Shown: piece after piece, positions 21,201 to 28,222 of the stretch
Layout: each line of letters starts with the position of its first letter
Numbering within the stretch: position 1 is the stretch's first letter
Assembly (NCBI RefSeq): GCF_001421715.1
Contig: NZ_LMKP01000014.1
Location: 866-58,117, forward strand
DNA from: Sphingomonas sp. Leaf22
Lineage (GTDB): Bacteria; Pseudomonadota; Alphaproteobacteria; Sphingomonadales; Sphingomonadaceae
Direction: 5' to 3'
DNA length: 57,252 nucleotides
The notes under the pieces: model-generated
Told to the model about the DNA's origin: nothing
Database searches by the model: none
Seen by the model: only the letters and a program-made list of their open reading frames with translations
Program-made: the position numbers and the translations under genes

Positions 21201-24200
21201 AGCGAATCCGCCGCCTCGCTACCCTGGATCAACAGGCCGATGCCGCTGGGCGAGATCGACGGCGTGAAGTTGTAGAGCGTCAGTTCCTCGGACACCGACG
21301 TGTCCATATTGCGCAGGACCGCGACCGTCTTCCAGCCCGTGGCGGTGCCGGCGGCATCAAAATCGACCTGCAGGAACAGTTCGCCCGCCGCGCCCAACAG
21401 GCGCATATGCCCGGTCAGGAACGGGTTCTGCCCGGCGGTGAAGTTGCTGAAATAGGCCACGACGTTCGACACGTCGAGCACGTCGCCGCCCGCCCCTGCG
21501 GTGAAATTCTGGATGACGTCGGCGGTGCCGTCGCCATAGCGCAGATAATAGCCGTTCAGGCGGAACACGTCCTGCCCGGCACCGCCATCGAGCGTGTCGA
21601 CGACAGTGTCATAGCCGACATTGTCGAAAACATCGTCGCCGGCATCACCCGACACGACGCCGCGGACATAGCTGAACGTATCGTCGCCATCGCCACCCGA
21701 TACGGTGTTCTGGCCATATTGGTCGTTGAACCAGTCGTTGCCGTCGCCGCCCGACAGGCTGTCATCGCCCTGTCCGCCATCGATCCGGTCGCGGCCGGCA
21801 CCGCCGAGGATCGTGTCGCGGCCCATGCCACCGTCGATCGTGTCGTCGCCGCCCAGCCCCTCGATCCGGTCGGGGCTGTTGGTACCATCGATATCGTCGC
21901 CAAGCTGGGTACCGGTGCGGGTAACGCCGACCGGACCGACGCCATTCGCGAAATTGTCGTAGTTCAGCGCCGTCGCGACGACATTCTGCAACCGCGCGAC
22001 CGTCTGCCAGCCAAGCGTGGCGGCGGTGCCGTCATGATCGACCTGCAACAGCGTGTCGGCACCGTCCTGCAACAACCGCATATGGCCGGTTTCGAACGGA
22101 TTGCCGCCATCGACGCCGGACATGTAGCTGGTGCCGAGGTTGATGACGTCGCCACCGGTACCGGCGGTGAAGTCGGTAATCGTCGTTATGCCCGAACCCG
22201 CAACCGGATAGCGGATCGAGTATTCGTAGAAGTCGTACGTATCGCGCCCGAGACCACCCGTCAGCGTGTTCGTGACGGCTTGCCCCTGCCACGAGCCGAT
22301 ATTGTAGAACAGGTCATCGCCATCGCCGCCATCGATGACGTTCGTACCACCATAGTCGGACAGCCGGTCGTTACCCGCCCCGCCGCTGATCGTATCGTTC
22401 CCCCCGCTACCCTCGATCGTGTCGTCGCCAAGCCCGCCGCTGAGGCTGTCATTGCCATCGCCGCCATCGATCGTGTCGTTTCCGGCATCGCCGACGATGG
22501 TGTCGTTCCCGCCATCCCCGGTCAGATTGTCGTTGCCGGCCCCGCCGACGATGCTGTCATTGCCGTTGCCGCCGTTCAGCGTATCGTCGCCGAGGCCACC
22601 AATCAGCGTATCGCGGTCGTTCGACCCGGTGACCCGGTCGTCGCCGTCGCTGCCCTGCTGCAACTGGCCCGCACCATCGATGCTCCAGCCACCGGTAAAG
22701 TTCGCGGTCTGGAAGGCGGCGGGCAGGACGTTCTGGAACCGGATCAGCGTCGTCCACGCATTGCCGCCGCCGTCGCGGTCCCATTGCAGCAGCGTATCGG
22801 TGCCACCATCGGCGGTCAGGCGGAAATGCCCGTCGGTCCATGGATTGACCGTGCCGGTGTAATTCTGAAGCTGGCCGAGCAATTGCGCCACATCGACGAC
22901 GTCACCGTCGACCCCGGTCGCGAAGTCGGTGATGGTCGTCTGGACCTGTTGCCCATAAGGATAGAAGACATAGCTGTCGCGGCCGGCACCGCCGGTGATG
23001 GTGTCCGCGCCGGTATTGTAGCCGAGATATTCGAACCGGTCGTCGCCGGCCCCGCCATCGATGCTGTCGGCACCGGTATAATCGCGGAACAGGTCGTTGC
23101 CGTCGCCGCCCAGCAGCGTGTCGTTGCCGTCGTCGCCGGTGATCGTGTCGTTGCCGGTGCCGCCATCGACCTGATCGTTGCCGCTGCCGCCGGACAGCGC
23201 ATCGTTGCCGGCACCGCCGGCGAGGGTGTCGTTATCCTCCTGCCCGCTGAGGTTGTCGTTCCCCTCGCCACCGGTCAGGCTGTCGTTGCCGATCCCGCCT
23301 TGCACATTGTCGTTGCCGGCATCGCCCGACAGCGTGTCGTTGCCCTGTTCGCCGTAGAGCAGGTCGTCGCCATCGCCGCCCGCGACGGAATCATGCCCGC
23401 CATTGCCGTCGATCGTGTCGTCGCCCAACCCGCCGGTCACACTGTCGGCATCGGCCGTTCCGGCGATGCGATCGTCCTGCGCCGATCCGGTAACGGTCTG
23501 ACCGACCCCGGCCGGATCGATACGTACATCGCCGATGACGAAATTGTCGCGGGTAAAGGTCGCGCCCGCCTTGCCGGCGAAGGTGATGAGGTCGACCCAG
23601 GTCGCCCCGCCGGTCGCGCCGTTCCAGTCGACCTGCAACACCCGGTCGCTGCCGCTGACCACCAGTCGCAGATAGCCCGTCGCGAACGGATTGCTGCCGG
23701 CGACATAGCCGGTCCAATAGCTGCCGATCGACGCCAGCGAGACGACATCGCCATCGGCCCCGACCGCGAAATCGGTGATCCGATCGGCGGTCACGCTGCC
23801 GGGCGAAACCGACGTCAGTTCATAGGTATCGCGCCCGTCACCACCGGTCAGCGTGTCGGTGGCACCGCTATAGCCGACATAGCGGAAATAATCGTCGCCA
23901 GCCCCGCCGGTGATGCTGTTGGCGCCCTGATAGTCTTGGAACCGGTCGTTGCCGTCGCCACCCGACAGCGTGTCGTTGCCGGCACCGCCATCCAGCGTAT
24001 CGTTGCCGCTGCCGCCATCGAGACTGTCGGCCTCGCTATTGCCCGACAGATTATCGTCGCCACTGCCGCCGATCAGCGTATCGAGACCGGCACCACCGTC
24101 CAGATAATCGTCGCCTGCCCCGCCCGACAGCAGGTCGTTGTCACCCTCGCCATAGAGCGCGTCGTTATCGTCGCCGCCGTCGAGCGTGTCGTTGCCAGCG

Positions 24201-27200
24201 CCACCGAACAACTGGTCGCTGCGTTCACCGCCGCTGATCGAATCCGCGCCGTCATTGCCGTACAGCGTGTCAGCACCCTGCGCGCCGTTGATGGTATCGT
24301 TGCCGGCGAGGCCCGAATAATTGTCGTAGCCGGCACCGGTAAAGCTGTCCGCGCCGGCCGTGCCGCTCTGCGTCGCGGCGACGCCGGTCGAGCGCAGGTC
24401 GGGGGTGAAATTGTCGGGGGTCAGCGCGGTCGCGGTGACGTTCTTGAGCAACAGATATTGCTGGAAATTGTCGCCGCCGCCATTCTGGTCGAAATCGACC
24501 GCGGTATCGCTGCCGACCTGGCGCAGCCGCATCCAGCCACCCGAGATCAGCTTGGTCGCATCCATCTGCTCGCCGCCGAGCGACAGCCCGGCCTGATCGA
24601 GGACGATCAGGTCACCGCCGCTGCCGGTGGCGAAGTCGGTGATCGTGCTGACGATCGGCGTCTGGTTGAACAGGTAATAGAGGTTGTAGCGATCGCGCCC
24701 GGTGCCGCCGCTATAGCTGTCATTGCCCTGATAATAGCCGACATAGTCGAAGCGGTCGTCGCCCGCGCCGCCGATGGACGTATCTGCGCCGGTATAGTCG
24801 CCGAAACTGTCGTCGCCATCGCCGCCGATGAAGCTGTCATCGCCGTACGAAAGACCGAAATTGTCGTCCCCGGCCCCGCCGTCGAAGGTGTCGTTACCAT
24901 ATTCATAGCTGCTGAAGGCGTCGTCGCCGTCGCCGCCGGACAGGCTGTCGTTGCCGCCCTGTCCGATCAGCGTGTCGTTGCCGGCCCCGCCGACCAGCGT
25001 GTCGTTACCCTCGCCACCGTCGAGATAGTCGTTGCCGGTGCCGCCATCGATGCTGTCGTTGCCGGTGCCGCCATAGAGCGAGTCATCACCGCCCAGCCCG
25101 GAGAGGGTGTCGCCCATCGGCGTGCCCTCGATCCGCTGGTTGTTGGCATCGCCGGTCAGGGTCGCACCGGCAAAGCCCGGGCGGTACCATGTCGTGAAAT
25201 TATCGGCGGTGAAGGCGGCCGGGTTCGTCACTCCTGCGAACCGGGCGATCGTCCGCCACGCATAGCCGGTGGCAGCGGCGTCGTTGTCGATCTGTAGCAC
25301 GACCACGCCGCTCTCGGTGGTGAAGCGCAGATAGCCGGCGGTGAACGGGTTGGTCGACGGGTCCCAATTGTAGAAATAATCGGTTTCGATCTGGAGCCGG
25401 TCGCCACCCGCGCCGGTCGCGAAATCGGTGATGACGGTCAGGTTGGCGGTCGTCGTCGGATAGGCCGACAGGATATAGGTATCGCGCCCGGTCCCGCCGG
25501 TCACGGTATCGACCGACCCGCCATAGCCGACTTCGCTGCTGAACGTGTCGTCGCCGTCGCCCAGATCGACCGTCGCGTTGCCGGCATAGCTGTAATAGCC
25601 GCCCCGCACGCTGTCGTTGCCTGCACCCGCGACCACCGTGTCGTTGCCGTACACCGCCTCGATCGTGTCGTCGCCATCGCCGCCGATCAGGCTGTCGTTG
25701 CCGTCGCCGCCATCGATATAGTCGTTGCCCGCATCGCCGGCCAGCGTATCGTTGCCGCCTTCGCCATACAGCCGATCGTCGCCCGAACCGCCCTCGACGT
25801 CGTCGTCGCCTTCATTGCCGTTCAGATAGTCGTTGCCGTCGCCGCCCAGCAGCGCGTCGTTCTGCCCGCCGCCATACAGGCTGTCGTCGCCGGTGCCGCC
25901 GTCGATGCTGTCCGCGCCGTAATTGCCGCTCAGCGTATCGTTACCGCCCAGCCCGGTGATGGTATCGCCGTCGTTGGTGCCGTTGATCTCCTGCGCCAGC
26001 GCGCTGCCGGTCAGCACCAGCCCCTGCGCATTCGGCGCATAGCCCAGCGTGAAATTGTCGCGGGTAAAGGCCGCGGGCGCGATCCCTTCGAAGGTCAGCC
26101 ACGTCGCCCAGTTGTTGGCACCGCCATCCTGGTCGATCTGGAGCAGGGTGTTGCCGCCGCTGGCGATCAGCCGCAGATGCCCGGTCGTGAACGGGTTCGC
26201 GCCGGTGGCGAGGTTCGAGAAGTTCCAGTAGCCGTCGACGACGTCGCCGTTCGCGCCGCCTTCGAACCCGGCGATCGTGTCCGCGCCCTGCCCGGCATAG
26301 TAATAATAGGTCTGGAACGTATCGCGCCCCGCCCCGCCGACGAAACGGTCGGTGCCGCCACCATAGCCGACATAGTCGAACCGGTCGTCACCATCGCCGC
26401 CCAGCAGCGTATTGTTGCCCTCATAATCCTGAAAAAAGTCGTTGCCCGCGCCGCCGGTCAGACTGTCGTTGCCGGCATTGCCGTAGAGCGTGTCGTTGCC
26501 GTCGCCGCCCGCGACCGTATCGTTGCCGATATCGCCAGAGAGCGTGTCGTTGCCGGCCCCGCCATCGAGGCTGTCATTGCCCGCATTGCCGTCCAGCACG
26601 TCGTCGCCGACGCCGCCCGACAGGGTATCGGCGACCAGCGACCCGTTCAGCACGTCGCGCCCTTCGCCGCCGGTCAGGACATAGCCCTTGTCGGCGGGCG
26701 CATAGCCGATGAAATTGGCGGCGGTCATCGCGGTCGCGGTCACGCCGTTCAGTTGCAGTACCGATACCCAGCCATAGCCGGTACCAGCGCCGTCGCGGTC
26801 AACCTGCAACAGCGTGTTGCTGCCCGACTGCAGCAGCCGCAGAAATCCGGTCGCGAACGGATTGCTGCTCGAATCCCAGCCCGACAGATAGGAGGTGACG
26901 TCGTTCAGGTCGATGACGTCACGGTTCTCGGTGCTGCCGGCCACGAAGTCGGTGACGATGTCGGTGTGCTGGTTCGACGGATACGCATAGAGGCCATAGC
27001 CGTCGATCGTCAGCGTATCATTGCCCGCGCCCAGTGTGATCGTGTCCGCGCCACCCGCCTCGTTGCGGCCGCTGCCGACGAAGCGGATCTCGTCGTCGCC
27101 CGCCCCGGCATTGATGAGGTTCGCGCCGGCATTGTCCTCGAAGATGTCGTCGCCTGCACCGCCGATCAGCGTGTCGTTGCCGGCCCCGCCAAGGATCGAA

Positions 27201-28048
27201 TCACGCCCGTCGCCGCCATCGATCGAGTCATTGCCATATCCGCCGATCAGCGTGTCGCCCATCGATCCGCCCCGGATCGTGTCGTTGCCGCCGCCGCCGT
27301 CGATCCGGTCGGCAAAGGCCCCGCCATCGATCAGGTCGTTGGAATCGGTACCGGTCAGCGTATCGGCCAGCGGGGTGCCGGTGATCGTCTCGCCCACGCC
27401 GGTCGGGCTCCAGCTCGGCACGAAATTGCTCGCGACCAGCGCGGTGGCGGTGACGTTTTTCAGCACCAGCAGCGTCTTGATGCTGTGCGCGGTGGCGCTG
27501 GCGTCGATATCGATGCGGATCAGCGTGTCGCTGCCCGACTGCACCGCCGACAGGAAGCCGGTGAGGAACGGGTTGGTGCCCGCGCTATAGCCGATCAGGT
27601 CGTTGACGACCTCGGACAGGTCGATGACGTCGCCCGACGCGCCGGTGGTGAAGTCGGTGACGGTGTCGGCGAGGAAGCTCAGCGGGAAATTGCGGACGCC
27701 ATAGCCATCGACGCGCAGCGTGTCGCGACCCGCGCCGGTGGTGATCGTGTCGGCACCGCCGGTGCTGCCACCGTCCATATAGCCGATGCCGTTGAACGTG
27801 TCGTTGCCGGTGCCGCCGTCGAGGACGTTGCTGCCACGATAATCCTCGATGACATCGTCGCCCGCCCCGCCGCGCACGGTGTCGTTGCCGTCATTGCCGT
27901 ACAGCACGTCGTTGCCGTCGCCGCCATCGATGCTGTCGTTGCCGGCATTGCCGTACAGCGTATCGTTGCCGCCATTGCCGGCGATGCTGTCGTCCGTGGC
28001 GGTGCCCGAGTAATTGTCGCCACCGGTGGTGCCGCTATAATTCGCCAT
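12224..28048 (-). CDS. Giant three-zone RTX (hemolysin-type calcium-binding) protein, 5274 aa
   Basis: One uninterrupted 15.8-kb frame made almost entirely of RTX nonapeptides (GGxGNDTLxG), which fold into calcium-bound beta-rolls. The ATG at 28048 has GGGGGA 8 nt upstream; 27 upstream in-frame codons look non-coding. There is no N-terminal signal peptide. The extreme C-terminus (DRFVFTRVSDFGTADLLDRI to YATSLGAGDFVL, about 5170-5274) is a serralysin-type type I secretion target. Zone 1 (about 1-2270) holds nine modules of the type TDFxxGxxGDVIDL, NPFxTGxLRLLQSG, LLQVDxDG, TAxNF. Zone 2 (about 2480-4500) has seven modules ending in VxDNRxGxxxGTDxLxGVExLxF. Zone 3 (about 4580-5130) has six modules DxIVEAxGGGTDTV, YTL, LxYTG, FxGTGNxxAN. 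No catalytic domain is visible, so an adhesin, matrix or S-layer-like role is inferred. The cognate ABC exporter is not in the window. Confidence 0.92.
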   Translation of the reverse strand: MANYSGTTGGDNYSGTATDDSIAGNGGNDTLYGNAGNDSIDGGDGNDVLYGNDGNDTVRGGAGDDVIEDYRGSNVLDGGTGNDTFNGIGYMDGGSTGGADTITTGAGRDTLRVDGYGVRNFPLSFLADTVTDFTTGASGDVIDLSEVVNDLIGYSAGTNPFLTGFLSAVQSGSDTLIRIDIDASATAHSIKTLLVLKNVTATALVASNFVPSWSPTGVGETITGTPLADTLTGTDSNDLIDGGAFADRIDGGGGNDTIRGGSMGDTLIGGYGNDSIDGGDGRDSILGGAGNDTLIGGAGDDIFEDNAGANLINAGAGDDEIRFVGSGRNEAGGADTITLGAGNDTLTIDGYGLYAYPSNQHTDIVTDFVAGSTENRDVIDLNDVTSYLSGWDSSSNPFATGFLRLLQSGSNTLLQVDRDGAGTGYGWVSVLQLNGVTATAMTAANFIGYAPADKGYVLTGGEGRDVLNGSLVADTLSGGVGDDVLDGNAGNDSLDGGAGNDTLSGDIGNDTVAGGDGNDTLYGNAGNDSLTGGAGNDFFQDYEGNNTLLGGDGDDRFDYVGYGGGTDRFVGGAGRDTFQTYYYYAGQGADTIAGFEGGANGDVVDGYWNFSNLATGANPFTTGHLRLIASGGNTLLQIDQDGGANNWATWLTFEGIAPAAFTRDNFTLGYAPNAQGLVLTGSALAQEINGTNDGDTITGLGGNDTLSGNYGADSIDGGTGDDSLYGGGQNDALLGGDGNDYLNGNEGDDDVEGGSGDDRLYGEGGNDTLAGDAGNDYIDGGDGNDSLIGGDGDDTIEAVYGNDTVVAGAGNDSVRGGYYSYAGNATVDLGDGDDTFSSEVGYGGSVDTVTGGTGRDTYILSAYPTTTANLTVITDFATGAGGDRLQIETDYFYNWDPSTNPFTAGYLRFTTESGVVVLQIDNDAAATGYAWRTIARFAGVTNPAAFTADNFTTWYRPGFAGATLTGDANNQRIEGTPMGDTLSGLGGDDSLYGGTGNDSIDGGTGNDYLDGGEGNDTLVGGAGNDTLIGQGGNDSLSGGDGDDAFSSYEYGNDTFDGGAGDDNFGLSYGDDSFIGGDGDDSFGDYTGADTSIGGAGDDRFDYVGYYQGNDSYSGGTGRDRYNLYYLFNQTPIVSTITDFATGSGGDLIVLDQAGLSLGGEQMDATKLISGGWMRLRQVGSDTAVDFDQNGGGDNFQQYLLLKNVTATALTPDNFTPDLRSTGVAATQSGTAGADSFTGAGYDNYSGLAGNDTINGAQGADTLYGNDGADSISGGERSDQLFGGAGNDTLDGGDDNDALYGEGDNDLLSGGAGDDYLDGGAGLDTLIGGSGDDNLSGNSEADSLDGGSGNDTLDGGAGNDTLSGGDGNDRFQDYQGANSITGGAGDDYFRYVGYSGATDTLTGGDGRDTYELTSVSPGSVTADRITDFAVGADGDVVSLASIGSYWTGYVAGSNPFATGYLRLVVSGSDRVLQVDWNGATGGATWVDLITFAGKAGATFTRDNFVIGDVRIDPAGVGQTVTGSAQDDRIAGTADADSVTGGLGDDTIDGNGGHDSVAGGDGDDLLYGEQGNDTLSGDAGNDNVQGGIGNDSLTGGEGNDNLSGQEDNDTLAGGAGNDALSGGSGNDQVDGGTGNDTITGDDGNDTLLGGDGNDLFRDYTGADSIDGGAGDDRFEYLGYNTGADTITGGAGRDSYVFYPYGQQVQTTITDFATGVDGDVVDVAQLLGQLQNYTGTVNPWTDGHFRLTADGGTDTLLQWDRDGGGNAWTTLIRFQNVLPAAFQTANFTGGWSIDGAGQLQQGSDGDDRVTGSNDRDTLIGGLGDDTLNGGNGNDSIVGGAGNDNLTGDGGNDTIVGDAGNDTIDGGDGNDSLSGGLGDDTIEGSGGNDTISGGAGNDRLSDYGGTNVIDGGDGDDLFYNIGSWQGQAVTNTLTGGLGRDTYDFYEYSIRYPVAGSGITTITDFTAGTGGDVINLGTSYMSGVDGGNPFETGHMRLLQDGADTLLQVDHDGTAATLGWQTVARLQNVVATALNYDNFANGVGPVGVTRTGTQLGDDIDGTNSPDRIEGLGGDDTIDGGMGRDTILGGAGRDRIDGGQGDDSLSGGDGNDWFNDQYGQNTVSGGDGDDTFSYVRGVVSGDAGDDVFDNVGYDTVVDTLDGGAGQDVFRLNGYYLRYGDGTADVIQNFTAGAGGDVLDVSNVVAYFSNFTAGQNPFLTGHMRLLGAAGELFLQVDFDAAGTATGWKTVAVLRNMDTSVSEELTLYNFTPSISPSGIGLLIQGSEAADSLPGSNSNDTIEGLGGNDTIDGNGGDDSISGGAGDDRIEGDTGNDTLLGDAGNDTITDLTGTNRIEGGAGNDYLSGTGTLLGGADNDQLFGSGSLDGGDGDDAMSLYSGTATGGAGNDTLDASSAGAGVQMTGDAGNDSLRGSASADRLDGGADADTIDGGAGADTLLGGTGDDLLFAGAGADSVDGGSGSDVVRVAGRMADFSITAGANGTTILTDLRSGSPFGTDTLSGVELLQFDDDEYALVSTPGIFWQDSAGIDDRIPNATLTSATLAGDDTLYGNSGFDIIDAGFGNDSVRGGVGNDVLYGQSGRDTLEGGEGDDTLWGGTGQDVLDGGDDADWLYGDAGSDTLRGSTGNDRLEDSLGSNRLYGDTGNDTLIGTGTLEGGIGNDALSGSGLLDGGVGNDALSGEGTLVGGDGIDTLSGSGTLLGGIGNDAINIVSGAAYGEAGNDTIATAWPWTGPVSMDGGAGDDRLIGFYGTRETLLGGDGSDTLSGGRYPGVSGDNDSLDGGAGNDTLDGGDGDDTIVGGGDYDVALYSGTRAFASVIRDGNGGYIVADNRDGRGVDGTDQMRGITTLRFTDLDFDVTAANTGIVVAGTTAADRLTGTAFDDSITGGDGNDTIDGLAGNDRIVAGTGADSVAGSAGNDVLYGEAGVDTIDGGIGADWIDGGADGDSIAGGDGNDTIVQSAGADTIDGGAGDDRITDYDDNGNILSGGDGNDTIGGNGTLTGGLGNDSISGSGLLDGEAGNDTLSGSGLVRGGDGNDVVYVSSGSGQGNDGNDTLSGYYASDLLLDGGSGADSISGGSGSDTLLGGAGDDTLWGGGGTDTVYGGSGFDKLVYTGRRSDYSIVNNSDGSITVQDLRGGSPNGTDRVYGVELLQFDSGDEQTLPGSNVGLVLTGTAFDDILIGDSGNDTITGLAGNDRLGGDDGNDIIDAGAGNDVVTGDSGSDTLTGGTGNDYIDGGTGTDSISAGDGNDTVYGGLGDDTIDAGADADYVEDLGGLNRILGGTGNDTLNGNGSLYGGDGDDRITGNLYATGLLSGDAGNDSLTGYGTLDGGIGADLLQVGTGGTGTGGAGNDTLSGWSPTGYDGAQTLDGGADNDVVYGNWGADSLIGGTGNDWLSGGDASDTLVGGDGEDTASFEMARESASVIRDGNGGYFVVDNRRDGNDLGTDRLSGIERATFTNATFALSAATAGMVFNGTAGNDTLTGTELDDSISGAGLPAGVTAPANGIDDPDQDRGDDRLFGLGGNDRIFGGRGADLLDGGVGYDVLDGGADNDTLLGGSDDDQLFGGAGNDSLDGGIGNDTIDGGTGNDRALGGDGDDVLTGGGGTDELVGGAGRDALYGDGTLSGGEGDDVLSGSGQLLGEAGNDTITIGSGNALGGDGNDAIYGYGILRGEAGNDALGVRTGAIGFGDAGNDTLYGTELSGYDGAQTLDGGEGDDVISGNYGEDSLLGGGGADWISGGAGNDVIDGGSGGDFLAGNGGNDTIDGGGSGALTPDIVRYYGNRNDFTVTETGGVVTVTDNRPGSPEGTDTLTNVRVLRFDDADYIAKANPGVYLRGGSGNDTIGDITTGSSSGVVNVTNPSGPRFAGSGDDTLEGQGGNDSIRGLAGEDSILAGAGNDSVDGGTEADRIYGEAGDDLLDGGDDDDLIVGGTGNDSIVGGTGEDILAGGDLTITQPVDPVTGLAVGGPVLGVETIGGGNDTLRGGDDDDSIYGGSGLDSLSGDAGNDLIYGGMDADTIDGGTGDDALYGEDGNDILTGGSGVDTLSGGAGNDALTGFGMLSGDAGNDTLTGGGTLSGGEGADILTAGSGDDLLDGGDGDDTLTAGEGSDTLIGGAGTDRAIIGGQRANFTVAAGDGGVYVIDNRGGGGTDFLTGMETIQFADVTQGAVGGSVLHGDDGANALTGTALDDYLLGESGNDTLIGAAGNDRIFGYNDDDSIAGGSGNDALFAGAGNDTVDGGDNDDLIDGFDGADSLLGGTGNDTVTGGFGNDTIDGGTGNDVLAGDANHDSLLGGAGSDTLTGGSGDDTLDGGADNDVLNDGDGANRMDGGAGNDTLSGSGTLLGGLGNDQLGGTADAWLDGGAGDDTIGGSGANLYGGDGNDRITGSSGADTLTGGDDSGADTLDAGAGNDVLLGGAGDDRLVGGGGNDRIDGGNGNDIAIYSSVRADYTITQESPGVFRVVDNRGGLGPDGDDTITGVELLRFTDQDLVPSDGNTGIVYDGNDAPDNRTGGEGDDTLRGFGGNDTLDGGPAGNDSLDGGNGNDILIGGTGNDILDGGDGIDTMTGGTGNDLYRVEDTADMIVEAASGGIDTVEADLPGGSVATISTYSIASLTNVENLTYTGGLRFVGTGNALANVITGGALADTLSGGAGNDTLIGGTGADSMIGGTGDDTYLVDLSTDIVVESSGGGNDTVRTALGSLTIASFANVENLVYTGTAGFVGTGNASSNRMTGGAGNDTLSGGSGNDTLDGGAGVDRLEGGSGNDTYLVDTTTDTLVELSGGGTDTIVTGLSSWTLALYFEAVTYTGTAAFTGTGNASANTLTAGSGNDTLRGGAGDDNLVGGAGNDSLVGEGDDDTLDGGAGDDTLDGGSGNDVYVLDGNDLIVEAANGGRDTVRTARNAYTLAANFESVVFTGTGAFTGTGNELANALTGGSGNDLLYGLVGNDTLTGGAGADTMDGGSGNDTYYVDNIADVIVEAAGGGTDTIVTSLASFTLAADLESLSYNGTTGFTGIGNDVANALTGGKYADSLTGGAGNDTLSGGAGADTLTGGTGDDGYVVDNIGDVIVEAVGEGTDTVTTSLVSYTLGANVEKLVYSSSKAFSGTGNTLGNTITSGSGADVLRGLDGNDTLSSGSGNDTLEGGTGSDVLTGSTGGDVMTGGTGADRFVFTRVSDFGTADLLDRITDFVAADGDRIDLATIDPSSASGNQAFTFIGTAAFTTTTHTTFELRYQTAADGYLLVQGDSNRDGVADFAFLVYATSLGAGDFVL

Positions 28049-28222
28049 CTGCCATCCCCCACGTCCGACGGCGCGCCCCCCGCCATCGTCATCAACCATC
28101 CGACCCATTGTCGGAAATGCGCGACACAATGGTTACTTGAACGTAAATACTCAATAGTTTTACCAGTCTATTGACAGGACACATTCTGAATATTCGCACC
28201 TACCCCGAATGGAGTATTGCGG
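28049..28222. promoter_or_regulatory. Divergent intergenic region between the giant RTX gene and the GT4 gene
   Basis: A 174-bp region that must carry both promoters. Its centre (about 28120-28200) is much AT-richer than the flanking genes, with stretches such as AATACTCAATAGTTTTACCA. GGGGGA serves the RTX start on the minus strand and GGAG (28211-28214) the glycosyltransferase start on the plus strand. I cannot assign exact -35/-10 boxes. Confidence 0.45.

Noticed and set aside
15167..25297. A 3376-codon open frame on the plus strand opposite the giant RTX gene
   Set aside because: It is an antisense shadow. Codons for Gly-Asn-Asp-rich repeats in GC-rich DNA give stop-free complements; the translation is low-complexity Ala/Val/Ile with no domain and no ribosome site.
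12224..28048. A non-coding tandem repeat or CRISPR-like region
   Set aside because: The periodic sequence is continuously open for 5274 codons with RTX amino-acid repeats, a ribosome site and a secretion-signal C-terminus.
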